A stretch of 61,639 bases of DNA from the NCBI GenBank assembly GCA_031263485.1, contig JAISFS010000055.1, positions 1 through 61,639 of the forward strand. The letters are read 5' to 3'. The translations under genes were made by a program, and so were the position numbers. Numbering within the stretch: the stretch's first letter is position 1; each line of letters opens with the position of its first letter. Positions 49,888 to 58,945 of the stretch are shown here, piece by piece. The notes under the pieces are model-generated. The model had not been told where the DNA came from and ran no database searches. It saw only the letters and a program-made list of their open reading frames with translations. The DNA is from Deltaproteobacteria bacterium (GTDB lineage Bacteria > Desulfobacterota > Desulfarculia > Adiutricales > Adiutricaceae).

Positions 49888-49999
49888 CGTCAAGGGAAAG
49901 CGCTCCGTGCCGGAAGAGGGGAATCGGGCCCCGGGGCCTTGCCGGGCCCCGGAGAAGGCTCATGGCCCGTCTTGGCCGCTGGGGAAGCCGAGTCCCCGG

Positions 50000-50180
50000 C
50001 GGGTCGGCGGGGCAAGCTCGGGCCATTTCGGCGGCCCCGGCGGGCCGATGGGGCAAGTTCGGGTCATTTCGGTGGCCCCGGCGGGACGAAGGGGCAAGCT
50101 CGGGCCATTTCGGTGGCCCCGACGGGCCGAAGGGGCAAGCTCAGGACCTTTCGGTGGCTTCGGCGGGCCGACGGGGCAGG
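50000..50180. repeat. Tandem array, 41-bp unit, about four copies
   Basis: GGGGCAAGCTCGGGCCATTT then CGGTGGCCCCGGCGGGCCGAA repeats, with changes at a few positions. The right-most unit overlaps the end of the dsbB-like gene and supplies its last codons and stop. Confidence 0.88.
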
Positions 50181-50896
50181 ACGGCCGCCACGGCCATCAG
50201 GAACAGCCCTGCGGCGTATACCGTGTAGATCATGATCAGCCACTGCGGCATGCTCATGAGCCAGAACTCCCACTGGCTCTCCACCCCGCATGTGCCTCCG
50301 GGGGAGAAATGCCCGGGCAGGATCCTGTCCATGGGGATGCCCAGCGGGAACTCTACCCGTCCGAACCAGCAGACGGGCAGGTAGTCGGGGTCCGTCTGGG
50401 CGTCTAGGTTGATGCCTTCCAGAATGAGCGTCCACCTGAGGCCCATGACGGCCCCCGCCATGGAGACGGCCAGGCCGGGGATCTTGAAGGGGAGCCGGGA
50501 TGGCCGGATCGCGCCGATCATCCCCCCCATGAAGATGACGGCCATGGCGAAGCGGATGAGGACGCAGTACTCGCATGGCGACAGCCTCAGTCGCCTCTGG
50601 AAATACAGGTAGGAGAAGAGCTCCAGCGCCAGGGCCGAGAGCCCCCCGCAAAGCCAGAGCCCGCGACCGTCCTGCCAGAGCTTCAGGGTGCCCCAGAAGT
50701 CATCGAAAAGCCTGTCGGGGAGGCGAAGGAGCCCGGAGAACGGGTTGGCCGGAAGGGCCGCCGCCGTCCCGTCATCAGGGGCCGCGGCGGACGCCGGGCC
50801 GGGAGGGGGCTCCGCGGCGGACGGATGGGGCGCGGCGGGCGCCGGGCCGGGAGGGAACTCCGCCGCCCGGGACGGTTCAGCCTTCGGACGGGGCAA
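50141..50896 (-). CDS. Disulfide bond formation protein B-like membrane protein
   Basis: About 251 residues. Several membrane helices (GLWLCGGLSALALELFSYLYF; CVLIRFAMAVIFMGGMIGA; a segment near VSMAGAVMGLRWTLIL; LIMIYTVYAAGLFLMAVAAVL) and CxxC in LSPCEYCVLIRF plus periplasmic cysteines (PVCWFG; GGTCGVE) fit the DsbB/DsbI family, which reoxidises a DsbA partner by passing electrons to quinone. The gene for a DsbA-like protein lies just upstream. The start is uncertain. I chose a TTG at 50896 preceded by GAGAGG, overlapping the dsbA end; frame remains open further upstream. The residues before the first helix are Pro/Ala-rich. The final codons lie in a tandem array. Stop TGA. Confidence 0.78.
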   Translation of the reverse strand: MPRPKAEPSRAAEFPPGPAPAAPHPSAAEPPPGPASAAAPDDGTAAALPANPFSGLLRLPDRLFDDFWGTLKLWQDGRGLWLCGGLSALALELFSYLYFQRRLRLSPCEYCVLIRFAMAVIFMGGMIGAIRPSRLPFKIPGLAVSMAGAVMGLRWTLILEGINLDAQTDPDYLPVCWFGRVEFPLGIPMDRILPGHFSPGGTCGVESQWEFWLMSMPQWLIMIYTVYAAGLFLMAVAAVLPRRPAEATERS

Positions 50897-51728
50897 TGCG
50901 GGCCCTCTCGTCGGCGAGGAGCTTGTTGGCCGTATCCAGGAAACGGGGCACCCCGCCCCTGGAGATGGGCACTGCGAAGCGGCCGTTGACGCCAATCGCG
51001 GGGACGGAGTCGAGGTCCATGTTGTTGATGAACTCCAGCCCCGCCTGGAACCTGGAGGCTGTCTCTGGGGAGTTCCAGGCCTTCTCGAAATCGGCGCGGC
51101 TGATGCCGTTGCGCTCCGCGAAGCTGGCCATCTCGTCGAAGTTCGCGAGCCCGGCGGCGATGTGGCCGGAGGCGTCGGGAGGGCCGGTGTCCTGCACGGC
51201 CTCGAAGATCCTGGAATGCAGCTCCGATTCCTTGCCCAGGACGTCCAGGGCGTAAAACAGCCTGGCGTGGTTCATCCAGAGTTCGTTGGGCTCGTACATG
51301 GCTGGGATGCGGTAGGACCTCACGTCGCGGGGGAGCGAGAGCGAGTACTGGTCCATCGTCGAGTCGATCCGGCGGCAGGTCCCGCAGCCGTACCAGAACA
51401 CGTAAACTAGCTCCAGGGGCCTGTCGGGCGTGTCCGGGGTAAGGGTGCCCGGCTTGGACAGGACCTTGTAGTCGGCGCCTTCGGCTATGGGGGCCTGGGC
51501 GGCAGGCGGCGGGGCGGAGCCCTGGGCGGGAACGGCGGCCGGCGGGGCGGAGCCCTGGGCGGGAACGACGGCCGCCTGGGGGGCGTTCAGGACCGGCGTC
51601 TGGTCTGCGGAAGGGCTTGTCAGGAACAGCGCCAGGAAGACGGCGACGGCCACGGCAACGCCCACGCCCGCTGCGGCGAGCTTCCGGCTGGACGACGGGG
51701 ACTTGGGTTCGGTGGTCTTGGAGGGCAT
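50877..51728 (-). CDS. DsbA-family thiol:disulfide oxidoreductase
   Basis: 283 residues. A membrane anchor (residues 17-37, LAAAGVGVAVAVAVFLALFLT) is followed by a Pro/Ala linker with a 10-residue repeat (PAQGSAPPAA). The thioredoxin-like domain has the active site VFWYGCGTCRRID (CGTC rather than the usual CPHC), the DsbA helical insert and cis-Pro loop SVPAIGVNGRF. It should introduce or shuffle disulfides in the periplasm, tethered to the inner membrane. The overlapping dsbB-like gene is its likely partner. ATG at 51728 with AAAGG upstream. Stop TGA. Confidence 0.85.
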   Translation of the reverse strand: MPSKTTEPKSPSSSRKLAAAGVGVAVAVAVFLALFLTSPSADQTPVLNAPQAAVVPAQGSAPPAAVPAQGSAPPPAAQAPIAEGADYKVLSKPGTLTPDTPDRPLELVYVFWYGCGTCRRIDSTMDQYSLSLPRDVRSYRIPAMYEPNELWMNHARLFYALDVLGKESELHSRIFEAVQDTGPPDASGHIAAGLANFDEMASFAERNGISRADFEKAWNSPETASRFQAGLEFINNMDLDSVPAIGVNGRFAVPISRGGVPRFLDTANKLLADERARIAPSEG

Positions 51729-52107
51729 CGGTTAAGCCTTTGCAAAGCCCGGACGAGGGGCCGGAGGGCCCCGGGGCCCGGGAGGTCTTTGGCGGCCTCA
51801 GGGTTTATCGCGAAACCGTTTATTGCGCGTTACGTTCTTGCGTGTTGTGACCTTGTGGGATACATCGTGACGTGACGCTCAAGAGTTAAGTGAAGGTTCC
51901 GTAAGCCGGGGAGTTGACGAACGGCGTGAAGAATCAGGTGCGGCCGGTGGCGGCAAGGCGGGCCCAGGCAAGGCGGGCCCAGGCAAGGCGGGCCCAGGCA
52001 AGGCGGGCCCAGGCAAGGCGGGCCCTGGCAAGGCGGGCCCTGGCAAGGCGGGCCCTAAAGGGTCGGGCCGCCCTGGAGGGAAAAGGGCAGGGCCTCCCTG
52101 GAGGGGA
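51729..52107. other. Spacer with a 15-bp tandem array
   Basis: An AT-richer part at 51795-51900 may hold the dsbA promoter. The array lies at 51952-52055. No gene. Confidence 0.5.
51952..52055. repeat. Tandem array, 15-bp unit x 7
   Basis: Seven copies of GGCAAGGCGGGCCCA, the last three with T for A at one site. The unit keeps frames open but no start or domain supports coding. Confidence 0.92.
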
Positions 52108-52365
52108 TTAGGGGAGTGCCCAGAGGGAGGCCGGGTTGGTATGGAAGGAGAGGGGCGTGTCCCCGCCGGGATCGTTTTCGTAGATGACCTTGTGTAGGAG
52201 CAGATCCCTTATGGCGATATCGGTCTCCGCGTCCCCCCCCGAGAAACGCAACGCTATCTCCTCGCGGGTAGGCCTCACCCCGGAGGCGGCCAGCTCGGTC
52301 AGGAGGATATAGAGGGAGGTGGCGCAGACGGAGAGATTCAGTTTGAAGATCTGAGTGTCCATCAT
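52108..52365 (-). CDS. Small hypothetical protein, possible winged helix
   Basis: 85 residues (MMDTQIFKLNLSVCATSLYILLTELAASGVRPTREEIALRF...). The pattern of a hydrophobic helix followed by TREEIALRFSGGD and a further helix (TDIAIRDLLLHKVI) suggests a small helix-turn-helix or winged-helix fold; I do not recognise the family. AAGGAGG lies 9 nt before the first of two adjacent ATGs (52365/52362), a strong start signal. Stop TAA. It stands alone between tandem arrays. Confidence 0.65.
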   Translation of the reverse strand: MMDTQIFKLNLSVCATSLYILLTELAASGVRPTREEIALRFSGGDAETDIAIRDLLLHKVIYENDPGGDTPLSFHTNPASLWALP

Positions 52366-52845
52366 CGGCCGGTCCTCCTTCACGCGGGTTCCGCCAGGGC
52401 GCATGGGGCCGGGCCCATACGGACCGGCCCGGCGTTTCCGGGGACTGGACGTACGGCACGCGGTCACCCGGAGGGCGGAAGCGGGCCTGCCGTTGGCTGG
52501 ACGCCCCGGGGTAGCTGGGGAAGCGTCCGGGCAGGCGGCATGAGGTCTGCGGAAGGCGCGTCCGGGCCCGAGGTCTTCGGAAGGCGCGTCCGGGCTCGAG
52601 GTCCTCGGAAGGCGCGTCCGGGTCCGAGGTCAGTGAAAAAAGCGTCCGGGCCCGAGGTCCGCGGAAGGCGCGTCCGGGTCCGAGGTCAGTGAAAAAAGCG
52701 TCAGGGCTTGGGGTTCGGGAAGGCGCGACCGAGCCTGCGGTCCGCAGTAGACGACATAAGTCCTGCGGCCCGGAGAAGGCACGACCTGGCCCGCGGCACG
52801 TTTCCCCCGAACCGCTCCGGGCACCCCGCGCCCTGACGCCCTAAC
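52366..52845. other. Spacer with a 28-bp tandem array
   Basis: About 480 bp upstream of the small protein gene. The array covers 52549-52730. No gene is supported. Confidence 0.5.
52549..52730. repeat. Tandem array, 28-bp unit, about six copies
   Basis: Units of GCGGAAGGCGCGTCCGGGCC plus CGAGGTCT. Two units share a variant start (GTGAAAAAAGCGTC), so a two-unit block seems to have been duplicated. Confidence 0.88.
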
Positions 52846-53712
52846 TTAATAAACCCCGCGGGGGAAAAAGTCCAGTCCCAGATCGGCCGCCGGCGCCGAA
52901 TGGGTGAGGGCCCCGGTGGACACGAAGTCCACGCCCGTCTCCGAGATTTCCTTCACGGTGTCCAGGGTGACGCCGCCCGAGGCCTCCAGGAGCACCCTGC
53001 GGGGGCCCGGGGCGCAGAACTCCTCCGCCAGTGCCACGGCCCGCCTGAGGCCGTCCGGGTCCATGTTGTCCAGGAGAACTATTTCCGCGCCGCCTTCAAG
53101 CGCCTCCCTGAGCTGATCCAGCGTGTCCACCTCGATCTCCACCTTCATGCCAACCGGGGCGCCCGCCCTGGCGCGCTCGAGCGCCGCCCTGACGCCGCCT
53201 GCGGCGGCGATGTGGTTGTCCTTGATGATGATCCCGTCGAAGAGCGCCCGTCGGTGGTTCTGGCCCCCGCCGTGGCGGACCGCCTCCTTCTCCAGGTTAC
53301 GGAGCCCGGGGGTGGTCTTGCGGGTGTCCAGGAGCCCGGGGCCGCCGGGGCCGATGGCGTTCACGAAGGCGCGGGTCAGGGTGGCGACCCCGGAGAGGTG
53401 CTGCAGGAAATTGAGGGCCGTGCGCTCCGCCGAGAGGATGGAGGCGCATGAACCGCGGAGGTTGGCCACCGCGTCGTTCGCGGCGCATTCCTCGCCGTCG
53501 CGCTTGAGTATCCGGCACTCGACGCTCCGGTCCACCTGGCGCAGGACCTCCCGGAAAGGCCCGGTGCCGGAGACGACGAGCGGCCTGCGGGCGCGGACCA
53601 CTGCCTCGACGGAGATGTCCTCGGGGATGCAAAGTTCGGTGGTGACGTCGCCCGGGCCCAGGTCCTCGCGGAGGGCTTCCGTCACCAGCCTGTCGTAATG
53701 CCTTTCGGTCAT
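52846..53712 (-). CDS. nadC: Nicotinate-nucleotide pyrophosphorylase (carboxylating)
   Basis: 288 residues of quinolinate phosphoribosyltransferase, which turns quinolinate and PRPP into nicotinate mononucleotide in de novo NAD synthesis. Motifs: LREDLGPGDVTTEL, ERTALNFLQHLSGVATLTR, LDTRKTTPGLRNLEKEAV, GGGQNHRRALFDGIIIKDNH, KVEIEVDTLDQLREAL, LLEASGGVTLDTV and DFVSTGALTHSAP. Length is typical. The other pathway genes (nadA, nadB) are not in the window. Stop TAA. Upstream lies a 32-bp array separating it from valS. Confidence 0.96.
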   Translation of the reverse strand: MTERHYDRLVTEALREDLGPGDVTTELCIPEDISVEAVVRARRPLVVSGTGPFREVLRQVDRSVECRILKRDGEECAANDAVANLRGSCASILSAERTALNFLQHLSGVATLTRAFVNAIGPGGPGLLDTRKTTPGLRNLEKEAVRHGGGQNHRRALFDGIIIKDNHIAAAGGVRAALERARAGAPVGMKVEIEVDTLDQLREALEGGAEIVLLDNMDPDGLRRAVALAEEFCAPGPRRVLLEASGGVTLDTVKEISETGVDFVSTGALTHSAPAADLGLDFFPRGVY

Positions 53713-53744
53713 GTTCCTTAACCTCCTGGTTTCAGCCCGCCCCC

Positions 53745-53900
53745 CGGACCGTCGGCCCCGGGGACCGCAGGACGCCCGGACCGCCGGCCTTGGGGACCGC
53801 AGGACGCCCGGACCGCCGGCCTTGGGGACCGCAGGACGCCCGGACCGCCGGCCCCGGGGACCGCAGGACGCCCGGACCGTCGGCCCCGGGGACCGCAGGC
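53745..53900. repeat. Tandem array, 32-bp unit, about five copies
   Basis: Repeats of GACCGCAGGACGCCCGGACC-GCCGGCCTTGGG fill the 240-bp spacer between valS and nadC. Copies are nearly identical, suggesting recent expansion. Confidence 0.9.
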
Positions 53901-53951
53901 GCCTGGGAGCATCGGCACGTCGCGGGGACAGGCATGCGCCTTCCCGGCGGC

Positions 53952-56645
53952 TCAGGCGCCTTCGGCCTCCAGCCCCGCCATGAGCGCCAGGGACCTCTCG
54001 GCCCCCTCCTGCCTTGCCTTGAAGGAGGCGAGGCGCTCCCGGGTCTCCTCCACCACGTCCTCCGGGGCCTTGGCCAGGTAGCCGGGGTTCGCGAGCTTGG
54101 CCTCGGCCTGGGTGATGTCGCGGCCTATCGCCGCGAGCTCCTTTTCCAGACGGGCCTTCTCGGCCTTAACGTCTATCTGGCCCGCTATGGGGGTCCATAC
54201 CGCTCCCCAGCCGAAGATGGCCTCGCAGGCGTCGCGGGGCTTCGCGGCGTCCGGCGCGGCCGGCTCCAGCGACTCGGCGCCCATGAGCTTCAACAGGAGC
54301 GGCGCGTACTCGCTCACGAGCGCCGCGGTTTCCGGATCGCGGGCGGCGACCAGGGGCTTCACCTTGGCGGCGGGCGGCACCCGGAAGTCCGAGCGGGCGG
54401 AGCGCACCGCGCGGGTCACGTCCATGAGGACCCCTATCAGGCGCTCGGAGTCCGGGTCGCGGTCGGACGTGCGGGGGACGGGGAAAGGCGAGGCCATGAG
54501 GCGCCCGGACGCGCCGGGGATCTTCGAATGGAGCTCTTCGGTCACGAAGGGCATCACGGGGTGCAGAAGCGCCAGCGTTTCCGAGAAGACGAGCCTGAGG
54601 TTGGCTGCCGCGTCCAGGCGCGCCGCGCGGTCCGCTCCGTAGAGGGTGGGCTTGGCGAGCTCCAGGTGCCAGTCGCACAGCTCGTCCCAGATGAAATGGT
54701 AGACCAGATCCGCGTAGCGGTCGAAGGCGAAGGCCTCCAGGGCCTCGCGGCACTCCGAGGTCACTGCCGAGAGCCGCGAGCGGATCCAGCGGTCGGGCAG
54801 GAGAGCGGGGCGCGGCGCGTCTGCCGCATCCGCGACGGCGGCCCTGCCGGCCGCGTCCTCCCAGGCGGCGGCCAGGTGCGGGAGCGCGAAGCGCGCGGCG
54901 TTCCAGAGCTTGTTCACGAACCTGGAGCAGCCCGCCACGCGGTCCTCGGAGATCTTCAGATCCCTGGCCGATCCCGCCTGGGAGGTCAGGGCGAAGCGGA
55001 AGGCGTCCGCCCCGAAGCTGTCTATTACGCCCAGCGGGTCTATGACGTTGCCCTTCGACTTGCTCATCTTCTGGCCGGAGGCGTCCCGGACCAGGGGGTG
55101 CAGGACGACCGTCCGGAAAGGCACGTCTCCCATGACCTTGAGCCCCATCATCATCATGCGTGCCACCCAGAAGAAGATGATGTCGAAGCCGGTCACGAGC
55201 GCCGTGGTCGGGTAATAGCGCCTGAGCTCCGGGGTGTCGTCCGGCCAGCCCAGGGTCGAGAAGGGCCACAGGCCCGAGGAGAACCAGGTGTCCAGGACGT
55301 CCGGGTCGCGCTCGAGCGCGCCGCCGCACCCGGGGCAGCATGTCGGGTCCTCGCGCAGGACGTGCGTCTCCTTGCAGCTGCCGCAGTACCAGGCGGGGAT
55401 CTGGTGGCCCCACCAGAGCTGCCGCGACACGCACCAGTCGCGGATGTTGTCCATCCAGTCGAAGAAGGTCCGCTCCCAGCTCTTGGGCACCAGGGCCGTG
55501 CGCCCGTCCCTGACGGTGGCGGAGGCGGCCGCGGCGAGCGGGGCGGTCCTGACGAACCACTGGAGCGAGAGGAGCGGCTCGATAACCGTCTTGCAGCGGT
55601 AGCAGACGCCCACGGCGTGCCGCAGCGGCTCTGTCCTGGCCAGAAGCCCCGAGGCCTCGAGATCCTCCACGATCTTCTTCCTGGCCTTGAAGCGTTCCAT
55701 GCCGGCGTACGGGCCGGCGTTCCCGTTGAGCGCGCCCGACCTGTCGATGCATACGACAGGGGCGAGGCCGTGCCGCTCGCCCAGGCGGAAGTCGTTAAGA
55801 TCGTGCGCGGGCGTGACCTTCAGCGCCCCCGTCCCGAACTCGCGGTCCACGTATGCGTCTCGGATGACCGGGATCTCGCGTCCCAGGAAGGGGAGCCTCA
55901 CGCGGAGGTCCCCCTGCGGGAAGCGGGGGTCCTCGGGATGCACGGCGACCGCCACGTCCCCGAACAGCGTCTCCGGGCGCGTCGTGGCGACCGTGAGCGA
56001 GGGCCCGCCGCCCACGCCCTCGTAGACGATGTGATACAGCGAGTCGTCGCGGTCCTCGTGCTCCACCTCGATGTCGGAGATGGCCGTGTGGCAGCGCGGG
56101 CACCAGTTGGTCACGTAGTCGCCGCGGTAGAGGAGCCCTTCCTCGTAGAGCCTGCAGAAGACCTCGCGCACGGCGCGCGAGAGCCCCGGGTCCATCGTGA
56201 AGCGCTCCCGGGACCAGTCGCATGAGGACCCCAGGCGCTTGAGCTGGCCGATGATCTTCCCGCCGTACTCCTCCTTCCAGCTCCACACGCGCGCGAGGAA
56301 CCCCTCGCGGCCCAGCCCCTCGCGCGTCAGGCCCTCCTTCGCGAGCGCCCGCTCCACCACTGCCTGGGTCGCGATGCCGGCGTGGTCCGTGCCCGGCATC
56401 CAGAGGGTGTTGTCGCCCTTCATGCGGTGGTAGCGGACGAGGATGTCCTGGAGGGTGTTGTCCAGGGCGTGGCCCATGTGGAGCGTCCCGGTGACGTTGG
56501 GGGGCGGGATGACGATCACGAAGGGATCGCCCGGGGCCTCCGGGTCCGCCCTGAAAAGGCCCTCCCTCTCCCAGTCGGCGTAGATCCTGGGCTCTCTCTC
56601 CTTGAAGTCGAAGTTCCGGGTGATGGTCTCGTCGGGGGCTGGCAT
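53952..56645 (-). CDS. valS: Valyl-tRNA synthetase
   Basis: 897 residues, class Ia synthetase. HIGH-type motif PPPNVTGTLHMGHAL, GTDHAGIATQ, editing (CP1) domain with VTPAHDLNDFRLGERHG, KMSKS in GQKMSKSKGNVIDPLG, anticodon-binding domain and a C-terminal coiled coil (VKAEKARLEKELAAIGRDITQAEAKL). The ATG at 56645 begins MPAPDETITRNFDFKEREPRIY; the frame extends upstream through low-complexity spacer. Stop TGA. Confidence 0.97.
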   Translation of the reverse strand: MPAPDETITRNFDFKEREPRIYADWEREGLFRADPEAPGDPFVIVIPPPNVTGTLHMGHALDNTLQDILVRYHRMKGDNTLWMPGTDHAGIATQAVVERALAKEGLTREGLGREGFLARVWSWKEEYGGKIIGQLKRLGSSCDWSRERFTMDPGLSRAVREVFCRLYEEGLLYRGDYVTNWCPRCHTAISDIEVEHEDRDDSLYHIVYEGVGGGPSLTVATTRPETLFGDVAVAVHPEDPRFPQGDLRVRLPFLGREIPVIRDAYVDREFGTGALKVTPAHDLNDFRLGERHGLAPVVCIDRSGALNGNAGPYAGMERFKARKKIVEDLEASGLLARTEPLRHAVGVCYRCKTVIEPLLSLQWFVRTAPLAAAASATVRDGRTALVPKSWERTFFDWMDNIRDWCVSRQLWWGHQIPAWYCGSCKETHVLREDPTCCPGCGGALERDPDVLDTWFSSGLWPFSTLGWPDDTPELRRYYPTTALVTGFDIIFFWVARMMMMGLKVMGDVPFRTVVLHPLVRDASGQKMSKSKGNVIDPLGVIDSFGADAFRFALTSQAGSARDLKISEDRVAGCSRFVNKLWNAARFALPHLAAAWEDAAGRAAVADAADAPRPALLPDRWIRSRLSAVTSECREALEAFAFDRYADLVYHFIWDELCDWHLELAKPTLYGADRAARLDAAANLRLVFSETLALLHPVMPFVTEELHSKIPGASGRLMASPFPVPRTSDRDPDSERLIGVLMDVTRAVRSARSDFRVPPAAKVKPLVAARDPETAALVSEYAPLLLKLMGAESLEPAAPDAAKPRDACEAIFGWGAVWTPIAGQIDVKAEKARLEKELAAIGRDITQAEAKLANPGYLAKAPEDVVEETRERLASFKARQEGAERSLALMAGLEAEGA

Positions 56646-58207
56646 GCTGAATGCGGCGAAAGCCGTCCTTGTGGGCGTGCCGTCTCCCCGGGGCGGTGCC
56701 CGGCGGAGGCGGACGCGGAAAGCCGCGGCGGGCGGGCGGTGGCGGAAGGCCCCGGGCCCGAGGGCGGCAGGTTTCCGGGGAGCGGTATTGCGGGCCGCAT
56801 CGCGGCCTGCGGGCTGAGGCGAAAGGCGCGCCGGGGTGGGTCTGCTTCGTCGGGGCATGCCGGGCAATGCCGCCGGAGCGGAGCCTATGCCGGGAAGAGC
56901 CGTCGAGACCCTCGCGGGCGGACGCGGCGCCCGGACGGCGGACAGGGGGCTTCGGGGTGAGGCACGGGGACGGCAGGGAAGGTAGTGGGTTCCAGAGGCC
57001 GCAGGCCCAAGAAGTAGCGAACCTCGATGGCGCGGGCAACAGAGGCAACAGGCCCCCAGAGATAGCGGGTCCCGAAGGAGCGGGTTCCAGAGGCAGCGGG
57101 CCCTAAGGATCTGGCTCCAGAGACAGCAGACTCAAGAGGCAACGGGCTCCGAAGACGCGGGCTCCAGAGGTTGCGGGCCCCGAAGGAGTGGGTTCCAGAG
57201 GCAACGGGCCCCTCTTAAGGAATGGGCCCCAGAGACAGCAGACTCAAGAGGCAACGGGCTACGAAGACGCGGGCTCCAGAGGTAGCTGGCCCCGAAGGAG
57301 TGGACACCAGAAGTTGCGTAGAGGTAACGGACCTCGAAGTCGCGGGTTCCAGAGGCAACGGGTCCCTAATGAGCGGGCCCCAGAGATAGCAGGCTCAAGA
57401 AGTTGCGGGCCCCGAAGACGCGGGTTCCAGAGGTTGCAGGTCCCGAAGGCGTGGACACCAGAAGTTGCAGGTCACGAAGGGGTGGATACCAGAAGTTGCG
57501 CAGAGGCAATGGACCTCGAAGGCGCGAGCTCCAGAAGTTGCGGGCCCTGAAGGCGTGGACTCCAGAGATAGCAGGCTCAAGAAGTAGCGGGCCCCGAAGA
57601 CGCGGGTTCCAGAAGTTGCAGGTCCCGAAGGCGTGGACACCGGAAGTTGCGTAGAGGCAACGGACCTCGAAGGCGCGAGCTCCAGAAGTAGCGGGCCCCG
57701 AAGACGCGGGTTCCAGAGGTTGCGGGCCCCGAAGGCGTGGGCTCCAGAGGTTGCGGGCCCCGAGGTTGCGGGTCCAGACGGCTCGGACCCAGAGGCAACG
57801 AGTCCCAGAGGGCGCAGGGGTCGGAGGCTCGGGCTCCAGAGGCCGTGAGCCCTGAAAGCTCGGGCCCGACATGCGCAGGTAGCGCGGGGAAAAAAAAGGC
57901 CCGTGGCAGGGCATGAGCGGTCGCGGTCGGGATCGCTGGCGCATTGGCGGTCGGCCCGCCGATGTGACGGCGACCGGGCCGTCTCCGGGGCAAAAGGCAT
58001 ACCGCCGGGGCATCGGACGCAAATTATAGTCCGACTCCCCGGAAAAACGCAAATCCAAGAAGTCCCGCGCAGTTAGGTAAAGGCCTCCAGCCGCGGGCGT
58101 CTCCGAAGATCGCGCCGTCGGCTGACTTAGACAAAAAGGCTACATCGGATGGCGGCGGGGCGGGCTTCGCGGGGCGATTCCCCGCAGGCGCCCCGCGAAG
58201 GGCCGGG
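56646..58207. other. Gene-free spacer dominated by a long degenerate repeat array
   Basis: About 1.56 kb upstream of valS. The array takes up 56990-57845. The flanks are GC-rich without genes. A 12-bp stem (CTTCGCGGGGCG / CGCCCCGCGAAG, 58165-58200) just after the stop at 58208 may end transcription of the flavoprotein genes. Confidence 0.6.
56990..57845. repeat. Degenerate tandem array, about 31-bp unit, roughly 27 copies
   Basis: The consensus resembles CCGAAGRCGYGGRYWCCAGA followed by AGTTGCRGGYC. Units vary in length by a base or two and are also organised into larger blocks (GAAGTTGCGTAGAGGCAACGG recurs). Frames on both strands stay open for up to about 200 codons because the repeat lacks stops, but no start signal or domain supports translation. 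Confidence 0.85.
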
Positions 58208-58945
58208 TCAGGGCCCGGAGCTTCCCTCTTCGCCTCGGTCGCCTGCGGCCTCCGGAGCTCCGGCGGCCCCGGGCTGGGCGTCCGAGGAGAGCTCGTCGGG
58301 GCCCAGCGCGGGCGCGTAGAGCCTCTTGAGCGGGACCCGGCCCTTCAGGGCCAGGACCCGCCAGAAGGCGTTGGCGATGAGCACGTATAGCCGCCTGGGC
58401 AGGGGGAGCCGCACCTCCGTAATGCCGGCCGGTTCAAGGGCGCCGATCTTCGCGGCGAAGAGGTCGAGCGCCCTCCTGAGCCTTCCGAAGGGGAAGACGC
58501 GTTTCCTGAAGAGCCAGGGGACGGCCGAGGCGAAGGGCCCCCCGCCGGCCAGCAGGGCGCCGGACCACGCGAGCCCGGAGTCGCGGCAGAAGAGCTCGAG
58601 CGACCTGGCCGCGTGGAGCGAGTGGGCGGGCTCGTAGAAGCCGTTGTTGATCATGGCGTAGAGCCTGGGGAGGCGGAGGGACGGATCCTCCGCGCGTGCC
58701 CTTCTCGCCATGTCGGCCGCGAGCTCCAGGGACGCCAGGAGGGGGGCGGGCAGGTGGTCCACGTACAGGGGGAACGAGAGCACCACGGCATCGGCGGAGA
58801 GGAACCCTTCCCAGGCCCCGGCGGGGGCGCCTTCGGGCGGGAGCGCTATCTCCTGGCCTCCCGAGCGGGCCATCGCGGCCTCCATCATGAGGCGGCTCGC
58901 GCTTGCCGCCTTCTTGGGAGTCCCCGGGACGTAAAGGACCCTCAC
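58208..58945 (-). CDS. Flavodoxin-like NAD(P)H oxidoreductase, second of a pair
   Basis: About 245 residues. It begins VRVLYVPGTPKKAASASRLMMEAAM and continues with SADAVVLSFPLYVDHLPAPLLASLE, the flavodoxin-fold loop typical of NADPH-dependent FMN reductases, then LYAMINNGFYEP and a helical C-terminus. The GTG start at 58945 overlaps the stop of the upstream gene (GTGA), so the two are coupled. The C-terminal 60 residues are Ala/Gly/Glu-rich. The partner redox protein is unknown. Stop TGA. Confidence 0.75.
   Translation of the reverse strand: MRVLYVPGTPKKAASASRLMMEAAMARSGGQEIALPPEGAPAGAWEGFLSADAVVLSFPLYVDHLPAPLLASLELAADMARRARAEDPSLRLPRLYAMINNGFYEPAHSLHAARSLELFCRDSGLAWSGALLAGGGPFASAVPWLFRKRVFPFGRLRRALDLFAAKIGALEPAGITEVRLPLPRRLYVLIANAFWRVLALKGRVPLKRLYAPALGPDELSSDAQPGAAGAPEAAGDRGEEGSSGP

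Noticed and set aside
53790-56225. An 811-codon plus-strand open frame opposite valS
   Set aside because: Antisense to a full-length valyl-tRNA synthetase with all motifs; shadow frame from GC bias.
56990-57845. CRISPR array
   Set aside because: Units are contiguous and diverged, without constant repeats separated by unique spacers, and no cas gene is present.
57366-58058. Long minus-strand frames through the 31-bp array as a repeat protein
   Set aside because: All frames stay open because the repeat lacks stops; no start signal, signal peptide or stable repeat fold is evident and unit lengths vary out of frame.
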